Origin: Mesobacillus maritimus
Lineage (GTDB): Bacteria > Bacillota > Bacilli > Bacillales > Cytobacillaceae
Length of the DNA stretch: 64,000 bases
Direction: 5' to 3'
Assembly: GCF_019749255.1 (NCBI RefSeq)
Contig: NZ_JACWFH010000036.1
Location: forward strand, 1-64,000
The notes under the pieces are model-generated. The model searched no databases, had not been told where the DNA came from, and was given only the letters and a program-made list of their open reading frames with translations. The stretch's first letter is position 1, and the number at the start of each line of letters is the position of its first letter. Shown piece by piece: positions 23,401 to 31,097 of the stretch. Both the position numbers and the translations under genes were made by a program.

Positions 23401-23421
23401 AATTTATCAGGAAGAATCGTA

Positions 23422-23979
23422 TTAAAAAAACTCAGTGTAGTCCTGCAATTGATAATCTGCAATATCCACTTGATTTTGAAAGATGCAAGTTGAAATTCCC
23501 AATTCTTTTGCGGGTAATAAATCTAATTTTCTGTCCCCAATGGCTAGGGTGATTTTGTATTTTTCGTGTAAATGTTTGTAAGCTGATGGGTTAGGTTTAC
23601 GAGGGAATCCGTCATCTTTCGTAACCATATCTACAAAGTATTTATTCCATCCATAATATTTTAAGATGTCTACAACACCTTTTCTCGACTTGTGTGTGAC
23701 AATTACATTTTTATTTGCAAATTTTAAAATTTCTTCTACGCCATTAAATGGTTTCATATCTTCTGGAGTTATTTCTTTCTTTAATTTTTTTATCCAATCT
23801 TCTTGTTCACTTGAAATGTTATAAAATTGAATTGCGTGTGAGTAGGAAACTTTTAATTTCTCATAGATTTCCTGTTTATCTGCTGTTTCACCCAACACTT
23901 GAGAAAGAATTCTTGTATATACAGGATAAGTATCAAATAATGTTCCGTCGAAATCCCATAAAATGTTCAATAAAACCAA
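23422..23979 (-). CDS. HAD-superfamily hydrolase (subfamily IA)
   Basis: A 185-residue phosphatase-like protein with all four HAD motifs. Motif I is LWDFDGTLFDTYP (nucleophile and acid Asp at residues 9 and 11). Motif II is NVIVTHKSRKG near 93. The motif III Lys is in FPRKPNPSAYKHL near 126. Motif IV is LAIGDRKLDLLPA near 147. The four-helix cap lies between 15 and 80. The substrate is unknown; this subgroup resembles phosphoglycolate phosphatase-like proteins. The start is TTG at 23979 with AAGGGTGG close by; a second TTG three codons on is possible. A neighbour-free minus-strand gene. Confidence 0.85.
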   Translation of the reverse strand: MVLLNILWDFDGTLFDTYPVYTRILSQVLGETADKQEIYEKLKVSYSHAIQFYNISSEQEDWIKKLKKEITPEDMKPFNGVEEILKFANKNVIVTHKSRKGVVDILKYYGWNKYFVDMVTKDDGFPRKPNPSAYKHLHEKYKITLAIGDRKLDLLPAKELGISTCIFQNQVDIADYQLQDYTEFF

Positions 23980-24281
23980 ACCACCCTTAAATCATTATTT
24001 TGATAAAAATGCTTATATACATTTTATCACGATTTCAAAACTTTCTAGTAATATTACTGAAGAATATGAACTAAGGAATAAATGACTACGGCTATATAAA
24101 ACTCTTTTTTAAAATCCCTTACCTTACCAAAGACCGTTAATTTGGGGTACCACCAGCAAGCTGTTTAAATACTTATCAGGATAAATTACCTTGATAGGAT
24201 AATTTCCATCAAACTACTAGTTAACTAGATTAATAATCGTGCTACAATGAACCATTATCATCTAATAAGGCGGTGTTTTAA

Positions 24282-25100
24282 TTGTTCATTTCTCCAATGC
24301 TCTTACAAAGAGTCGACGAACCATTTGACTCCGCAGACTATATTACAGAACTAAAGCTTGATGGAATCCGATTAATCTATTCTGTTGATGACGAGGGAAA
24401 AGTTCGACTTTATACGAGGCACAACAATGAGGTAACGTCTAAATTTCCGGAACTAACGAACATAGGAATACCCGCTGGAACAGTTCTAGATGGAGAATTA
24501 ATTGTAACAGACAAAGACGGCAAGCCGGATTTTGAAGCAATGATGAATCGGTTTGTGTCGGAAAGAAATTCAACGCCTCCGGTATCTTTTGTTGCATTTG
24601 ATGTTATTAAATACAATAATGAACGGGTAACAGCTTCAACTCTGCTTGATCGCAAAGACCTCCTCGCTGACATCATCAAACACGACAGTGAACAGTTATC
24701 AAAGGTCCAATACATTACTGGAATGGGCCGGGCATACTTTGATGTTGTTCGTGATCAATCTCTCGAAGGCATTGTATTAAAACGCAAAGATTCTCGATAT
24801 CAAGTTGGAAAGCGGTCGAGCGATTGGTTGAAAGTAATTAATTATCAATACACTGAAGTGTTTATTACCGGATACCGAAAGAAAGAGTTTGGACTGCTGC
24901 TGACTGACTTAGAAGGGAAAAATGTGGGCGTTATGGAACTAGGTGTTTCACAGCATGCTAAAGAGTGTATATCCAATGCAGCAATCCTAGATGAAAACGA
25001 AAATTTTCGGTTCATTGAACCGCTCAAGTGTCGGGCGAAATTTCGTCATTATACAAAAGCAGGACTTTTGCGTCTACCAAGTTTTGTAGAGTGGACGTAA
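24282..25100 (+). CDS. small ATP-dependent DNA ligase
   Basis: A 272-residue protein with nucleotidyltransferase and OB domains only, the minimal bacterial ATP-ligase type. Motif I is ELKLDGIR with the AMP-accepting Lys25. Motif III-like VSFVAFDVIKYN is near 108, motif IV LEGIVLKRKDSRY near 160 and motif V SSDWLKVINYQYTEV near 180. The C-terminal OB part ends in RLPSFVEWT. Comparable proteins are encoded by bacilli (YoqV/LigB type, some phage-borne) and seal nicks in repair. The start is TTG 24282; GGCGG lies upstream at a loose distance. The 3' end of this gene was duplicated at about 22993. Confidence 0.87.
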   Translation: MFISPMLLQRVDEPFDSADYITELKLDGIRLIYSVDDEGKVRLYTRHNNEVTSKFPELTNIGIPAGTVLDGELIVTDKDGKPDFEAMMNRFVSERNSTPPVSFVAFDVIKYNNERVTASTLLDRKDLLADIIKHDSEQLSKVQYITGMGRAYFDVVRDQSLEGIVLKRKDSRYQVGKRSSDWLKVINYQYTEVFITGYRKKEFGLLLTDLEGKNVGVMELGVSQHAKECISNAAILDENENFRFIEPLKCRAKFRHYTKAGLLRLPSFVEWT

Positions 25101-25300
25101 GTTCTGCTTTTATTTTCGACTTAAACACTGGCAACAATTTCCTTCTATCCTTTATGCATAATCTTTCATATTTTTTAGTCTTAGACAGAAAACTACAATT
25201 CTTTAAACGTGTTTCGACAAATAAATATTGAGAGTGATATCTACGACTATTAACTACATATCTATTTGATAGCAATCTGATAGTGTAGGCAGAAACCCTT
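25061..25300 (+). repeat. ligase 3' end and downstream DNA (copy B, intact)
   Basis: The partner of 22993-23243, from the last ~13 codons of the ligase gene to shortly before the palindrome at 25314. The reading frame is intact here, so this is the source copy. An open frame on the minus strand across it is a shadow. Confidence 0.7.
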
Positions 25301-25313
25301 ATTTTACTATAGA

Positions 25314-25350
25314 TGACAGGCACCATCCAAATTCTGGATGGTGCCTGTCA
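25314..25350. repeat. perfect 16-bp palindrome of the GACAGGCACC class
   Basis: TGACAGGCACCATCCA (25314-25329) and TGGATGGTGCCTGTCA (25335-25350) pair completely around AATTC, followed by CTTTTATT. It can terminate transcription of the ligase gene. Stems beginning TGACAGGCACC recur as dispersed elements in Bacillus-type genomes (recalled from general knowledge), and a weaker one is at 3683. Confidence 0.75.
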
Positions 25351-25492
25351 CTTTTATTAGTCACTCTATTAGATGTCCTTAATGAGAAGAAATAGATATT
25401 TAACAATTATAGGGGACGTAACTGAAAAATCAAAAACTTCTATGATTACGTGAATTCAGGAAACAAGGTGGAATTAAGGTTACAAAATCGAA

Positions 25493-25528
25493 AAGGCTTG
25501 AACCCGGAAATTCATAGGTTCAAGCCTT
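25493..25528 (-). terminator. intrinsic terminator of the SDR/MarR unit
   Basis: On the minus strand AAGGCTTGAACC pairs with GGTTCAAGCCTT, followed by TTCGATTTTG. It lies 40 bases after the last stop of the minus-strand operon. Confidence 0.75.
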
Positions 25529-25568
25529 CACTATTTTCTTCACCAATAAGGGGAGTGAATTCCCTTAT

Positions 25569-26303
25569 TTATCTTGCTGTCATTCCGCCATCGACAACGA
25601 ACTCTGACCCTGTACTATAACTAGATTCATCTGAAGCAAGGAACAAAACCAAGTTCGATACTTCTTCAGGTTTTGCAACACGGCCGTTCGGAATGTATTT
25701 CGCAAATTCTTTAACGGCGTCTTTTGTTTCTTCTTGGACAATCATTGGTGTTTCGATGACACCTGGATGAACGGAATTCACGCGAATGCCATAGTGAGCC
25801 AAGCTAAGCGCAGCGGCTTTTGTCATGCCTCTGACAGCAAATTTCGTATCGGTATAGCCAATCGCACCCCCAACAAGTCCATTCATCGAAGAGATGTTCA
25901 CAATTGAACCACCATTTGCTGCTTTCATCGAAGGGATAACCGCTTTCATTCCTAGGAATACCGACACTTGGTTGATCTCAACGATACGTTTGTATTCTTC
26001 TAGAGTCATTTCTTCGATTGATTTATTCATCGTAATTCCGGCGTTATTTACTAACACATTCGCTGGGCCAAATGCATCCTCCGTAACAGCAACTGCTTGC
26101 TCCCAGTTTTCTTTGTTGGTGACATCCAGTTTGATGAACCTTGCATTGTCTCCTAATTCTTTGGCAAGGGCTTGTCCTTCTTTTTCCAGGATATCAGCAA
26201 TCAAGACTTTTGCTCCTTCTTTGACAAACAACCGAGCGTGACTCGCTCCCATTCCTCGTGCTCCACCCGTAATAATCGCTACTTTATCAGCTAATCGGCT
26301 CAT
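25569..26303 (-). CDS. short-chain dehydrogenase/reductase
   Basis: A 244-residue classical SDR. The NAD(P) loop is IITGGARGMGASHA (residues 10-23), with an Asp after beta-2 (LIADILEKEG) suggesting NAD preference. It has VLVNNAG, catalytic Ser in NISSMNG, Y-x-x-x-K in GYTDTKFAVRG, and a C-terminal FVVDGGMTAR. The sequence resembles hydroxysteroid/cyclic-alcohol dehydrogenases; the substrate is unknown. ATG 26303 has AGGAGG at the right distance; the frame runs 13 codons further into the MarR gene. It is the last gene of a three-gene minus-strand unit with the regulator and another SDR. Confidence 0.87.
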   Translation of the reverse strand: MSRLADKVAIITGGARGMGASHARLFVKEGAKVLIADILEKEGQALAKELGDNARFIKLDVTNKENWEQAVAVTEDAFGPANVLVNNAGITMNKSIEEMTLEEYKRIVEINQVSVFLGMKAVIPSMKAANGGSIVNISSMNGLVGGAIGYTDTKFAVRGMTKAAALSLAHYGIRVNSVHPGVIETPMIVQEETKDAVKEFAKYIPNGRVAKPEEVSNLVLFLASDESSYSTGSEFVVDGGMTAR

Positions 26304-26325
26304 GGAAAATACCTCCTGATGGGTT

Positions 26326-26757
26326 TTATTTTTGGTCTTCAATATGTTTTAGAAGCTTCTCTTGAATGTTAAAATACTGATTGATTTCCTCTTCATTTAA
26401 GGCTTCGAAATGTTGCATAAATAAGGTTTGACCAATTGCTTGTGCTTCAGACAGTGCCTTTTCACCAGTAGGAGTAATCCGCAATTGAATAACCCTACGG
26501 TCTGTTTCATCTAACACTTTTTCAACAAGCCCTAAGTCCAAAAGCTTTGTCGCAATATTCGTCATTGCCCCTTTTGTATAGCCGAGCTTATCAGCTAGTT
26601 CCACTTGCTTTTGAACCCCGTTCTTTTTTAAATCGGATAACACCAGTATTGGAGATATCCCAAGCGGGTAGGGGAATGCTTTTGTGAACCTAATAATGTT
26701 TTCGTTATTAATTTTATCAATCATATGAATAAGTTCAAAAAGATCCTTTTCTTGCAA
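26326..26757 (-). CDS. MarR-family transcriptional regulator
   Basis: A 143-residue winged-helix protein. The recognition part is VQKQVELADKLGYTKGAMTN (residues ~48-67), and the wing has VEKVLDETDRRVIQLRITPT followed by GEKAL, the MarR hallmark D-x-R-R-v-x-v-x-LT-x-x-G. The N- and C-terminal helices form the dimer. It lies between two SDR genes on the same strand, and two copies of an 18-bp palindrome lie before the operon's first gene; autoregulation is likely. The start is TTG 26757 after GAGAGGAT. The ligand is unknown. Confidence 0.87.
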   Translation of the reverse strand: MQEKDLFELIHMIDKINNENIIRFTKAFPYPLGISPILVLSDLKKNGVQKQVELADKLGYTKGAMTNIATKLLDLGLVEKVLDETDRRVIQLRITPTGEKALSEAQAIGQTLFMQHFEALNEEEINQYFNIQEKLLKHIEDQK

Positions 26758-26778
26758 ATTATCCTCTCCATCCCTAGC

Positions 26779-27534
26779 TTAGCGAAGCATCGTTGTCCCA
26801 CCATCTACCATGATAGTCTGTCCTGTAATATACCTAGAATCTTCGGAAGCAAGAAACACGGCAACAGTGCCAATATCTTTTTCAATATCGCCGAAGTAAC
26901 CCAATGGTATTCTACTTTTGACTTCTTCATAATATTTCGGTTGTGCTTTTGCCCATGCCTCGACACCTGGTGAATTGGCAATCGGGCTAATGATGTTCAC
27001 ATTAATCCCAAATCGGCCCCATTCATTAGCAGCTACCCTAGAGACCCCTCGAATCGCTTCTTTTGCGGCCGCATACGCAGCTTGAGTCTCATGCCCATTT
27101 AACCCTGCACCAGACGCGAAATTAATCACATTTCCCTTTGACTCTTTCAAATATGGAAGCGCTTCCTGCATTAAGTAAAAGGTAGGATAAAACCCAGTTC
27201 CAAAGGACAAATCTAAATCTTCTTGTGTAGTTTCTTCAATGGTTTTTTGCTTAGAAGCATGGGCGTTATTTACGAGAACATCCAGTCTTCCGTATTTTTT
27301 AACCACCGTGCTTACAATTGTACCGAGGTTTTCTCGATCCATTAGATTTGCTTTTAGAAACATGGATTGTGGTGAGAACGCTTGAAGTTCTTTTTCCATG
27401 CTTTTACCAGCTTCTTCATTTAAATCAACAATCGTGACAATGGCCCCTTCTTTCACCATTGACTTCGCAATTCCACTACCAATCCCATTAGCACCACCGG
27501 TAATGATAACAACTTTATCTTGAAGTTTCCCCAT
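26779..27534 (-). CDS. short-chain dehydrogenase/reductase
   Basis: About 251 residues. The NAD(P) loop is IITGGANGIGSGIA, with Asp in TIVDLNEEAG. DVLVNNAHAS has His in place of the usual Gly in NNAG. Ser is in NFASGAGLNG and the catalytic Y-x-x-x-K in AAYAAAKEAIRG. The end is TIMVDGGTTMLR. It is the first gene of the MarR-controlled unit, 21 bases before the regulator. ATG 27534 follows GGAAGGG; the frame extends six codons further. Two SDRs plus MarR suggests a two-step alcohol/ketone conversion or detoxification; this is inference. Confidence 0.87.
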   Translation of the reverse strand: MGKLQDKVVIITGGANGIGSGIAKSMVKEGAIVTIVDLNEEAGKSMEKELQAFSPQSMFLKANLMDRENLGTIVSTVVKKYGRLDVLVNNAHASKQKTIEETTQEDLDLSFGTGFYPTFYLMQEALPYLKESKGNVINFASGAGLNGHETQAAYAAAKEAIRGVSRVAANEWGRFGINVNIISPIANSPGVEAWAKAQPKYYEEVKSRIPLGYFGDIEKDIGTVAVFLASEDSRYITGQTIMVDGGTTMLR

Positions 27535-27555
27535 TAGGATCATCCCTTCCAAAAG

Positions 27556-27599
27556 TAGTTTAACATTAAACTATTCAAATATAGTTTAGCATTAAACTA
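27556..27599 (-). promoter_or_regulatory. tandem 18-bp MarR-type operators
   Basis: TAGTTTAACATTAAACTA (27556-27573) and TAGTTTAGCATTAAACTA (27582-27599) are near-identical palindromes with start points 26 bp apart. They occupy the short leader/promoter region just upstream of the first SDR gene of an operon that encodes a MarR protein. TAGTTTAA-type half-sites are typical for MarR/SlyA-like proteins. Occupation would block transcription of the minus-strand operon and could also affect the plus-strand gene at 27666. Confidence 0.8.
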
Positions 27600-27665
27600 C
27601 CTTTTTGACTAGAATAATAGTAATCTATTAGTAATCACCGTAAATATTTCTGAGGAGTAGTTACA

Positions 27666-28202
27666 ATGATGAATAAGTTAATAAAGGTTCTCCCGTTACC
27701 AAAGATTCCACAACACTCTGGAGATAAAGAACAATGGGGAAATGTATTTAATATTCTTGGTACAGAGCTGCCTTCAGACTATACGAAATTTATTGAAAGT
27801 TATGGAACTATAGGAATAGATAACTTTCTATGGGTTCTTTCCCCATTTGTTGAAAATGAAAATTTAAATCTGATACAAAAAGGGAAAGTGATTAGAGATT
27901 CCTATCAAGTATCAAAAAATAATTACCCTGAATACTTTACTCATAATATTTATCCTTCAGTTGGTGGGCTTCTTCCCTGGGGTCTTACTGATAACGGTGA
28001 CGAATTGTACTGGTTGACAGAAGGAAAGCCTGATGAGTGGAAAATCGTTGTATATGAAACAAGGTCATCTGAGTATCATATTTACCCATTATCAATGGTA
28101 GAATTTTTATATCAAACAATAACGAAGGAGCTAGTTTGGGAAGCCTTTCCTGATGAATTCCCAAGTGATGAAGTATCAGTGATTTCAGTAAATGTTGAAT
28201 AG
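27666..28202 (+). CDS. SMI1/KNR4 (SUKH) family protein
   Basis: A 178-residue protein of the SUKH superfamily. The fold's landmarks are visible: ELPSDYTKFIESYGTIGIDN (the family's lP-x-dy-x-x-fl-x-x-n-GG/t region, residues ~38-57), a middle GGLLPWGLTDNGDELYWLTE (residues ~100-119, compare lp-wg-x-d-x-gd), and VVYETRSSEYHIYPLSMVEF near 130. SUKH proteins are common immunity proteins against nuclease-type toxins. No toxin gene lies next to it, so it would be an orphan. The ATG (27666 or the next codon) follows GAGGAG. A terminator follows. Confidence 0.78.
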   Translation: MMNKLIKVLPLPKIPQHSGDKEQWGNVFNILGTELPSDYTKFIESYGTIGIDNFLWVLSPFVENENLNLIQKGKVIRDSYQVSKNNYPEYFTHNIYPSVGGLLPWGLTDNGDELYWLTEGKPDEWKIVVYETRSSEYHIYPLSMVEFLYQTITKELVWEAFPDEFPSDEVSVISVNVE

Positions 28203-28216
28203 GTAGTATTTACATA

Positions 28217-28245
28217 ATCAAGGACCGAATTGGGGGTCCTTGATT
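28217..28245 (+). terminator. intrinsic terminator
   Basis: AATCAAGGACC pairs with GGTCCTTGATT (11 bp), followed by TATATTTAATT. It is directly downstream of the SUKH gene. Confidence 0.75.
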
Positions 28246-28334
28246 TATATTTAATTATTATCAACAATATTATTGAACAGAGCCTATAAATAAAGAAAAA
28301 ATGGATCATGTTTCGTTAACCGGCAGGATACTGA

Positions 28335-28367
28335 AAAAGGCAGCCTAAAAAAATTAGGCTGCCTTTT
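28335..28367. terminator. bidirectional terminator-like hairpin
   Basis: AAAAGGCAGCCTAA pairs perfectly with TTAGGCTGCCTTTT around a five-base A-rich loop. It is the second strong hairpin within 120 bases of the SUKH gene. Confidence 0.75.
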
Positions 28368-28472
28368 ACTGTATCTAATTCAATTGTAACATTCATTTCC
28401 AACTAATATCAGTCTTTATTTATGTTAATAAACTGATAACCTTATTATAGATTTGACGGGAGGTTTTATTGA

Positions 28473-28994
28473 ATGATAGAGTATCGGATTAACAACATTG
28501 GGGATTTCTCACCAAAGGTCGGTGAACTTGCATCTATGTTAGAACATACAAGAGCAGTTACATTAGAAGAGATAAAGGATTTAAGTGAAGAAGAATTGGA
28601 TTATTTGATCGATGAAGGTTCCAATACGATCGGTTCTCTTTTACTCCATATCGCCTCAATGGAAGTTGTACATCAGGTCATATCATTTGAAAACCGAGAT
28701 ATTAATGAGTTGGAGCTTAAACAATGGAAATCCGCACTAGAACTTGGTGAAGATGCCAGAAAAACCATTAATAAAAATACTGTTAATTACTATATGGATG
28801 AATTGTCTAAAGTCAGAGAGAAGACTTTAACACACCTCAAAGGATTAAAGAATGAATGGTTATTTGAGGAGAAGGAATGGGGAAATGGAGTTCCATATAA
28901 TAATTATTACCTTTGGTTTCATGTTTTTGAAGATGAAATTAATCATCGTGGTCAAATTAGAATGATTAAACGTTTGCTGTTTAAAAACAAATAA
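28473..28994 (+). CDS. DinB-family protein
   Basis: A 173-residue four-helix-bundle protein. His residues in LLLHIASMEVVHQV (~60-73) and WFHVFEDEINHRGQIRMIKR near the C-terminus are placed like the three metal ligands of the DinB/YfiT superfamily. The start has MLEHTRAVTLEEIKDLSEEE, the usual first helix and Glu-rich loop. Members are metal-dependent enzymes, often bacillithiol-related transferases; this one cannot be assigned further. The ATG 28473 follows GGGAGG. It is monocistronic. Confidence 0.85.
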   Translation: MIEYRINNIGDFSPKVGELASMLEHTRAVTLEEIKDLSEEELDYLIDEGSNTIGSLLLHIASMEVVHQVISFENRDINELELKQWKSALELGEDARKTINKNTVNYYMDELSKVREKTLTHLKGLKNEWLFEEKEWGNGVPYNNYYLWFHVFEDEINHRGQIRMIKRLLFKNK

Positions 28995-29233
28995 GCTTTT
29001 ATACCTTGAATCTTTGGAGGCTTTAATAAAATAAAAGCCTTAAAATTGACAAGTTCAGAGCAATAAACTCTGAGCTTGTTTGTGTGCTATTTGCTTTTTT
29101 AACTGTGGATTCAAATGTTATTCATATTGTAATTTTAAGTTCTCTCCACTAGCGTTTTTATGTTTTGTTCCCTTTACCCCTGTCCTTTTTTCACTCTTCT
29201 CTCTATATAAAGGGTGAAGGGAGGTGAGAAACA

Positions 29234-29449
29234 ATGGCACAAGCAATGTTAAAGGATTCCCGCATCACATTAATGTTTGAGACTGGCTTGAATGAGAAAG
29301 GCGAGCCAATCTTCAAAGGGAAATCTTATGCGAATGTAAGGAAAGAGGCGACTGCTGATCAACTGCATCAGGCAGCAACAGCACTAGGCGGACTTTGCGC
29401 GTATCCTCTTAGCTCGGTAGAACGTACTGATAATTACGATCTTATCTAA
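29234..29449 (+). CDS. DUF1659 family protein
   Basis: A 71-residue protein: DSRITLMFETGLNEKGEPIF, then KGKSYANVRKEATADQLHQA and ALGGLCAYPLSSVERTDNYD. The order of a short beta region with s-x-l-x-l-x-f-x-x-G-x-d-x-x-Gk-xi, followed by a helix and L-x-x-v-x-r, is the DUF1659 pattern. In bacilli this gene is regularly next to DUF2922 and YvrJ genes, as here. No function is established. The ATG follows GGAGGTGAG. It is the first gene of a three-gene set; the next follows after 32 bases. Confidence 0.87.
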   Translation: MAQAMLKDSRITLMFETGLNEKGEPIFKGKSYANVRKEATADQLHQAATALGGLCAYPLSSVERTDNYDLI

Positions 29450-29481
29450 TCTGATGGTAGGGAAGGAAGGAGGTGAAAAGC

Positions 29482-29700
29482 ATGGCGAAGACGTTAGAGC
29501 TTCAATTTGGGACGGACCTAGGGAAGGTCGCTCGATTAACAGTGGATAACCCAGTTGAACCAATCGATCCAGCTGCTCTTAAAGTGGCAATGGAAGCGAT
29601 TATTGCATCGAACGCATTTTTCTCTAGCTACGGGTATCTCGTATCCGTCGGCGGTGCCCGCGTGGTCGAACGGAATGTCACAGAATATGAAATCATCTAA
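29482..29700 (+). CDS. DUF2922 family protein
   Basis: A 72-residue protein: KTLELQFGTDLGKVARLTVD, then NPVEPIDPAALKVAMEAIIA. This is the DUF2922 pattern (k-x-LeL-x-F-x-x-e-x-G-k-x-x-x-i-x-v-x-x-pk-x-dl-x-x-x-v-x-x-aM). It pairs with the DUF1659 gene and reads in the same transcript; a terminator separates the pair from YvrJ. The start ATG 29482 has AAGGAGG at 8 bases; the open frame reaches a GTG three codons earlier. Function unknown. Confidence 0.87.
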   Translation: MAKTLELQFGTDLGKVARLTVDNPVEPIDPAALKVAMEAIIASNAFFSSYGYLVSVGGARVVERNVTEYEII

Positions 29701-29711
29701 TCAATAAAGAA

Positions 29712-29739
29712 GGCCGGATTCCATTAGGAACCGGCTTTT
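29712..29739 (+). terminator. intrinsic terminator
   Basis: GCCGGATTCC pairs with GGAACCGGC (one bulge), followed by TTTTCC. It ends the DUF1659-DUF2922 transcript, possibly partially, as YvrJ follows within 45 bases. Confidence 0.75.
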
Positions 29740-29780
29740 CCTATAATTCGGTGAAAAACCAATAGAGAGGAGGAAGGACC

Positions 29781-29945
29781 ATGCAAGAGCTCATCCCACT
29801 AATAAGTGAAGTAGGGTTTCCGGTTGTTGTCACCTTATACTTGCTTCATAGAATCGAAGCCAAGCTTGACACTGTTGTCCAATCCATTCAGAATCTGCCG
29901 AATCAGATGAAGGAAAACGATTATCAGGATAGGAAGATCATATGA
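29781..29945 (+). CDS. YvrJ family miniprotein, 54 aa
   Basis: A small protein with MQELIPLISEVGFPVVVTLY and LLHRIEAKLDTVVQSIQNLP, the YvrJ family pattern (a short hydrophobic segment G-x-P-x-xvt-x-yLL-x-Rie-kl-d-x-l). A single membrane segment (residues ~6-22) is followed by an amphipathic helix. The site GGAGGAAGG precedes the ATG. Its place after DUF1659/DUF2922 is the standard arrangement. Its size relates it to small membrane or holin-like proteins, but the function is unknown. Confidence 0.88.
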   Translation: MQELIPLISEVGFPVVVTLYLLHRIEAKLDTVVQSIQNLPNQMKENDYQDRKII

Positions 29946-29947
29946 GG

Positions 29948-29974
29948 AAAAAGGGTCAATCAATGGCCCTTTTT
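29948..29974 (+). terminator. intrinsic terminator
   Basis: AAAAAGGG pairs with CCCTTTTT with inner TCA/TGG pairs, directly after the YvrJ stop codon. Confidence 0.8.
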
Positions 29975-30440
29975 CTCTCAATTGAGCAAGGGGGTCCATA
30001 GGGACAGTTCCTAGTCCAGGATGGACACGTGGGTAATTTACACTGTCATGCTTCACAATTTAGGTCATCTTTTACATAAAAATGAGATTAAATGAATTCA
30101 ATCATAGCCAAAGGAAGCAGTGAGCTGTGTCCCATAAAAAATTGTGGACCAACAGTTGACGGAGATACAATATGCCTGACCGAAAGTGAGGGAGTTTAGC
30201 ACATAATCTATATGTTTCTACTATTTAATGCTTCATCATATTCAGGTAGCGGAATTTTAAAGGGATATTTTGTTGTAATTCTCCGTAGACACGTTTTTTT
30301 GATCGTGGTATTAGGTGAATCCGCCCCCTTTTTCCTTAGTTTCTTTCTTCAATTTGTAAAATCCGCATTTACCTTAAGTTGCTTGTCCAGACAGAATTGG
30401 AGGAAACCGAATATGGTATAGAGATTAAAGAGAAAGGAGG
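29975..30440. other. non-coding gap
   Basis: No supported gene. A 69-codon hydrophobic frame (30212-30421) has neither a ribosome site nor family resemblance. No strong hairpin or repeat was noticed. Confidence 0.4.
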
Positions 30441-30449
30441 GGAAACGAT

Positions 30450-30539
30450 ATGTCAGGATATGGCGGTGGAGGCAACAGCACATTTGTGTTGATTGTGGTT
30501 CTATTTATTCTTCTTATCATTGTTGGTGCAGGCTACTAA
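30450..30539 (+). CDS. YjcZ-family sporulation miniprotein, 29 aa
   Basis: A 29-residue protein: SGYGGGGNSTFVLIVVLFIL followed by LIIVGAGY. A Gly/Tyr-rich head followed by one hydrophobic helix and a GAGY end is the YjcZ family signature (such proteins are found in spores, often several per genome). AAAGGAGG lies 8 bases before ATG 30450. A terminator follows 20 bases after the stop. The gene is easily missed by size cut-offs. Confidence 0.92.
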   Translation: MSGYGGGGNSTFVLIVVLFILLIIVGAGY

Positions 30540-30559
30540 CAATGAAAATTAGCTTGAAC

Positions 30560-30591
30560 AAAAGAGGCTTGCCACTCGGCTAGCCTCTTTT
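30560..30591 (+). terminator. intrinsic terminator
   Basis: AAAAGAGGC with GCCTCTTTT and an inner TGCC/GGCT-type extension; it terminates the YjcZ miniprotein gene. Confidence 0.85.
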
Positions 30592-30719
30592 GTTATGGAG
30601 TTTTAGCTACATATGTGATGGACCTAATCCAGAGTTAGAATAGTAAAAGGAAAAAGCTGCCGAGTGTTTCTCGACAGCCAAAGAGGGATGATGAATAAAA
30701 GCATGAACCATTTTACTGT

Positions 30720-31097
30720 TTAACTTTCATCGTCATCTTTTTCTGAATATACGTTCGAAACGTACATTGCGATCTTTAGTACCTTTTCGAGGTCTAGCTT
30801 ACTAAAAATGTCTGAGACTGGAAAAGGATCCCTTGGACGAGGTGGCGGTGGTGGTGGTGTGGGCAGAGTGATGGCTTCGTTTTGAGCTAGTGAATATAAT
30901 GTTTGGTTTAGGCTTTCACAATACTCTTGGAGTCTCATTGACGATCTTTCCTGCGCTTCCATATTAGCAAGAAGGTTCGTTAACGCTTCTTGTTGTTGTG
31001 CCATTTGTTTTTGTAAGTCCTTAATAATTGTGTCTTGGGCTTGTACCCGGTCTGATAAATCATTCACCAATGAAGATAGTTTTTTATCTTTTGACAT
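30720..31097 (-). CDS. coiled-coil protein with a poly-proline linker, 125 aa
   Basis: Residues ~8-80 are a long coiled coil (LVNDLSDRVQAQDTIIKDLQ, then a Gln-rich KQMAQQQEAL and further heptads). A proline block (TPPPPPPRPRDPFP) follows, then a short C-terminal helix with LEKVLKIAMYVSNVY and an acidic end. No family is recognised. The plan (coiled coil, Pro linker, hydrophobic helix) suggests a scaffold or spore-structural role, which is a guess. ATG 31097 has AAAGGAGGG 9 bases upstream; the frame itself extends seven codons. It is convergent with the YjcZ gene and shares the space between their ends. Confidence 0.65.
   Translation of the reverse strand: MSKDKKLSSLVNDLSDRVQAQDTIIKDLQKQMAQQQEALTNLLANMEAQERSSMRLQEYCESLNQTLYSLAQNEAITLPTPPPPPPRPRDPFPVSDIFSKLDLEKVLKIAMYVSNVYSEKDDDES

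Noticed and set aside
25024-25326. 100-codon minus-strand frame over the ligase end
   Set aside because: It is antisense to the intact ligase gene and to a repeat; no start signals.
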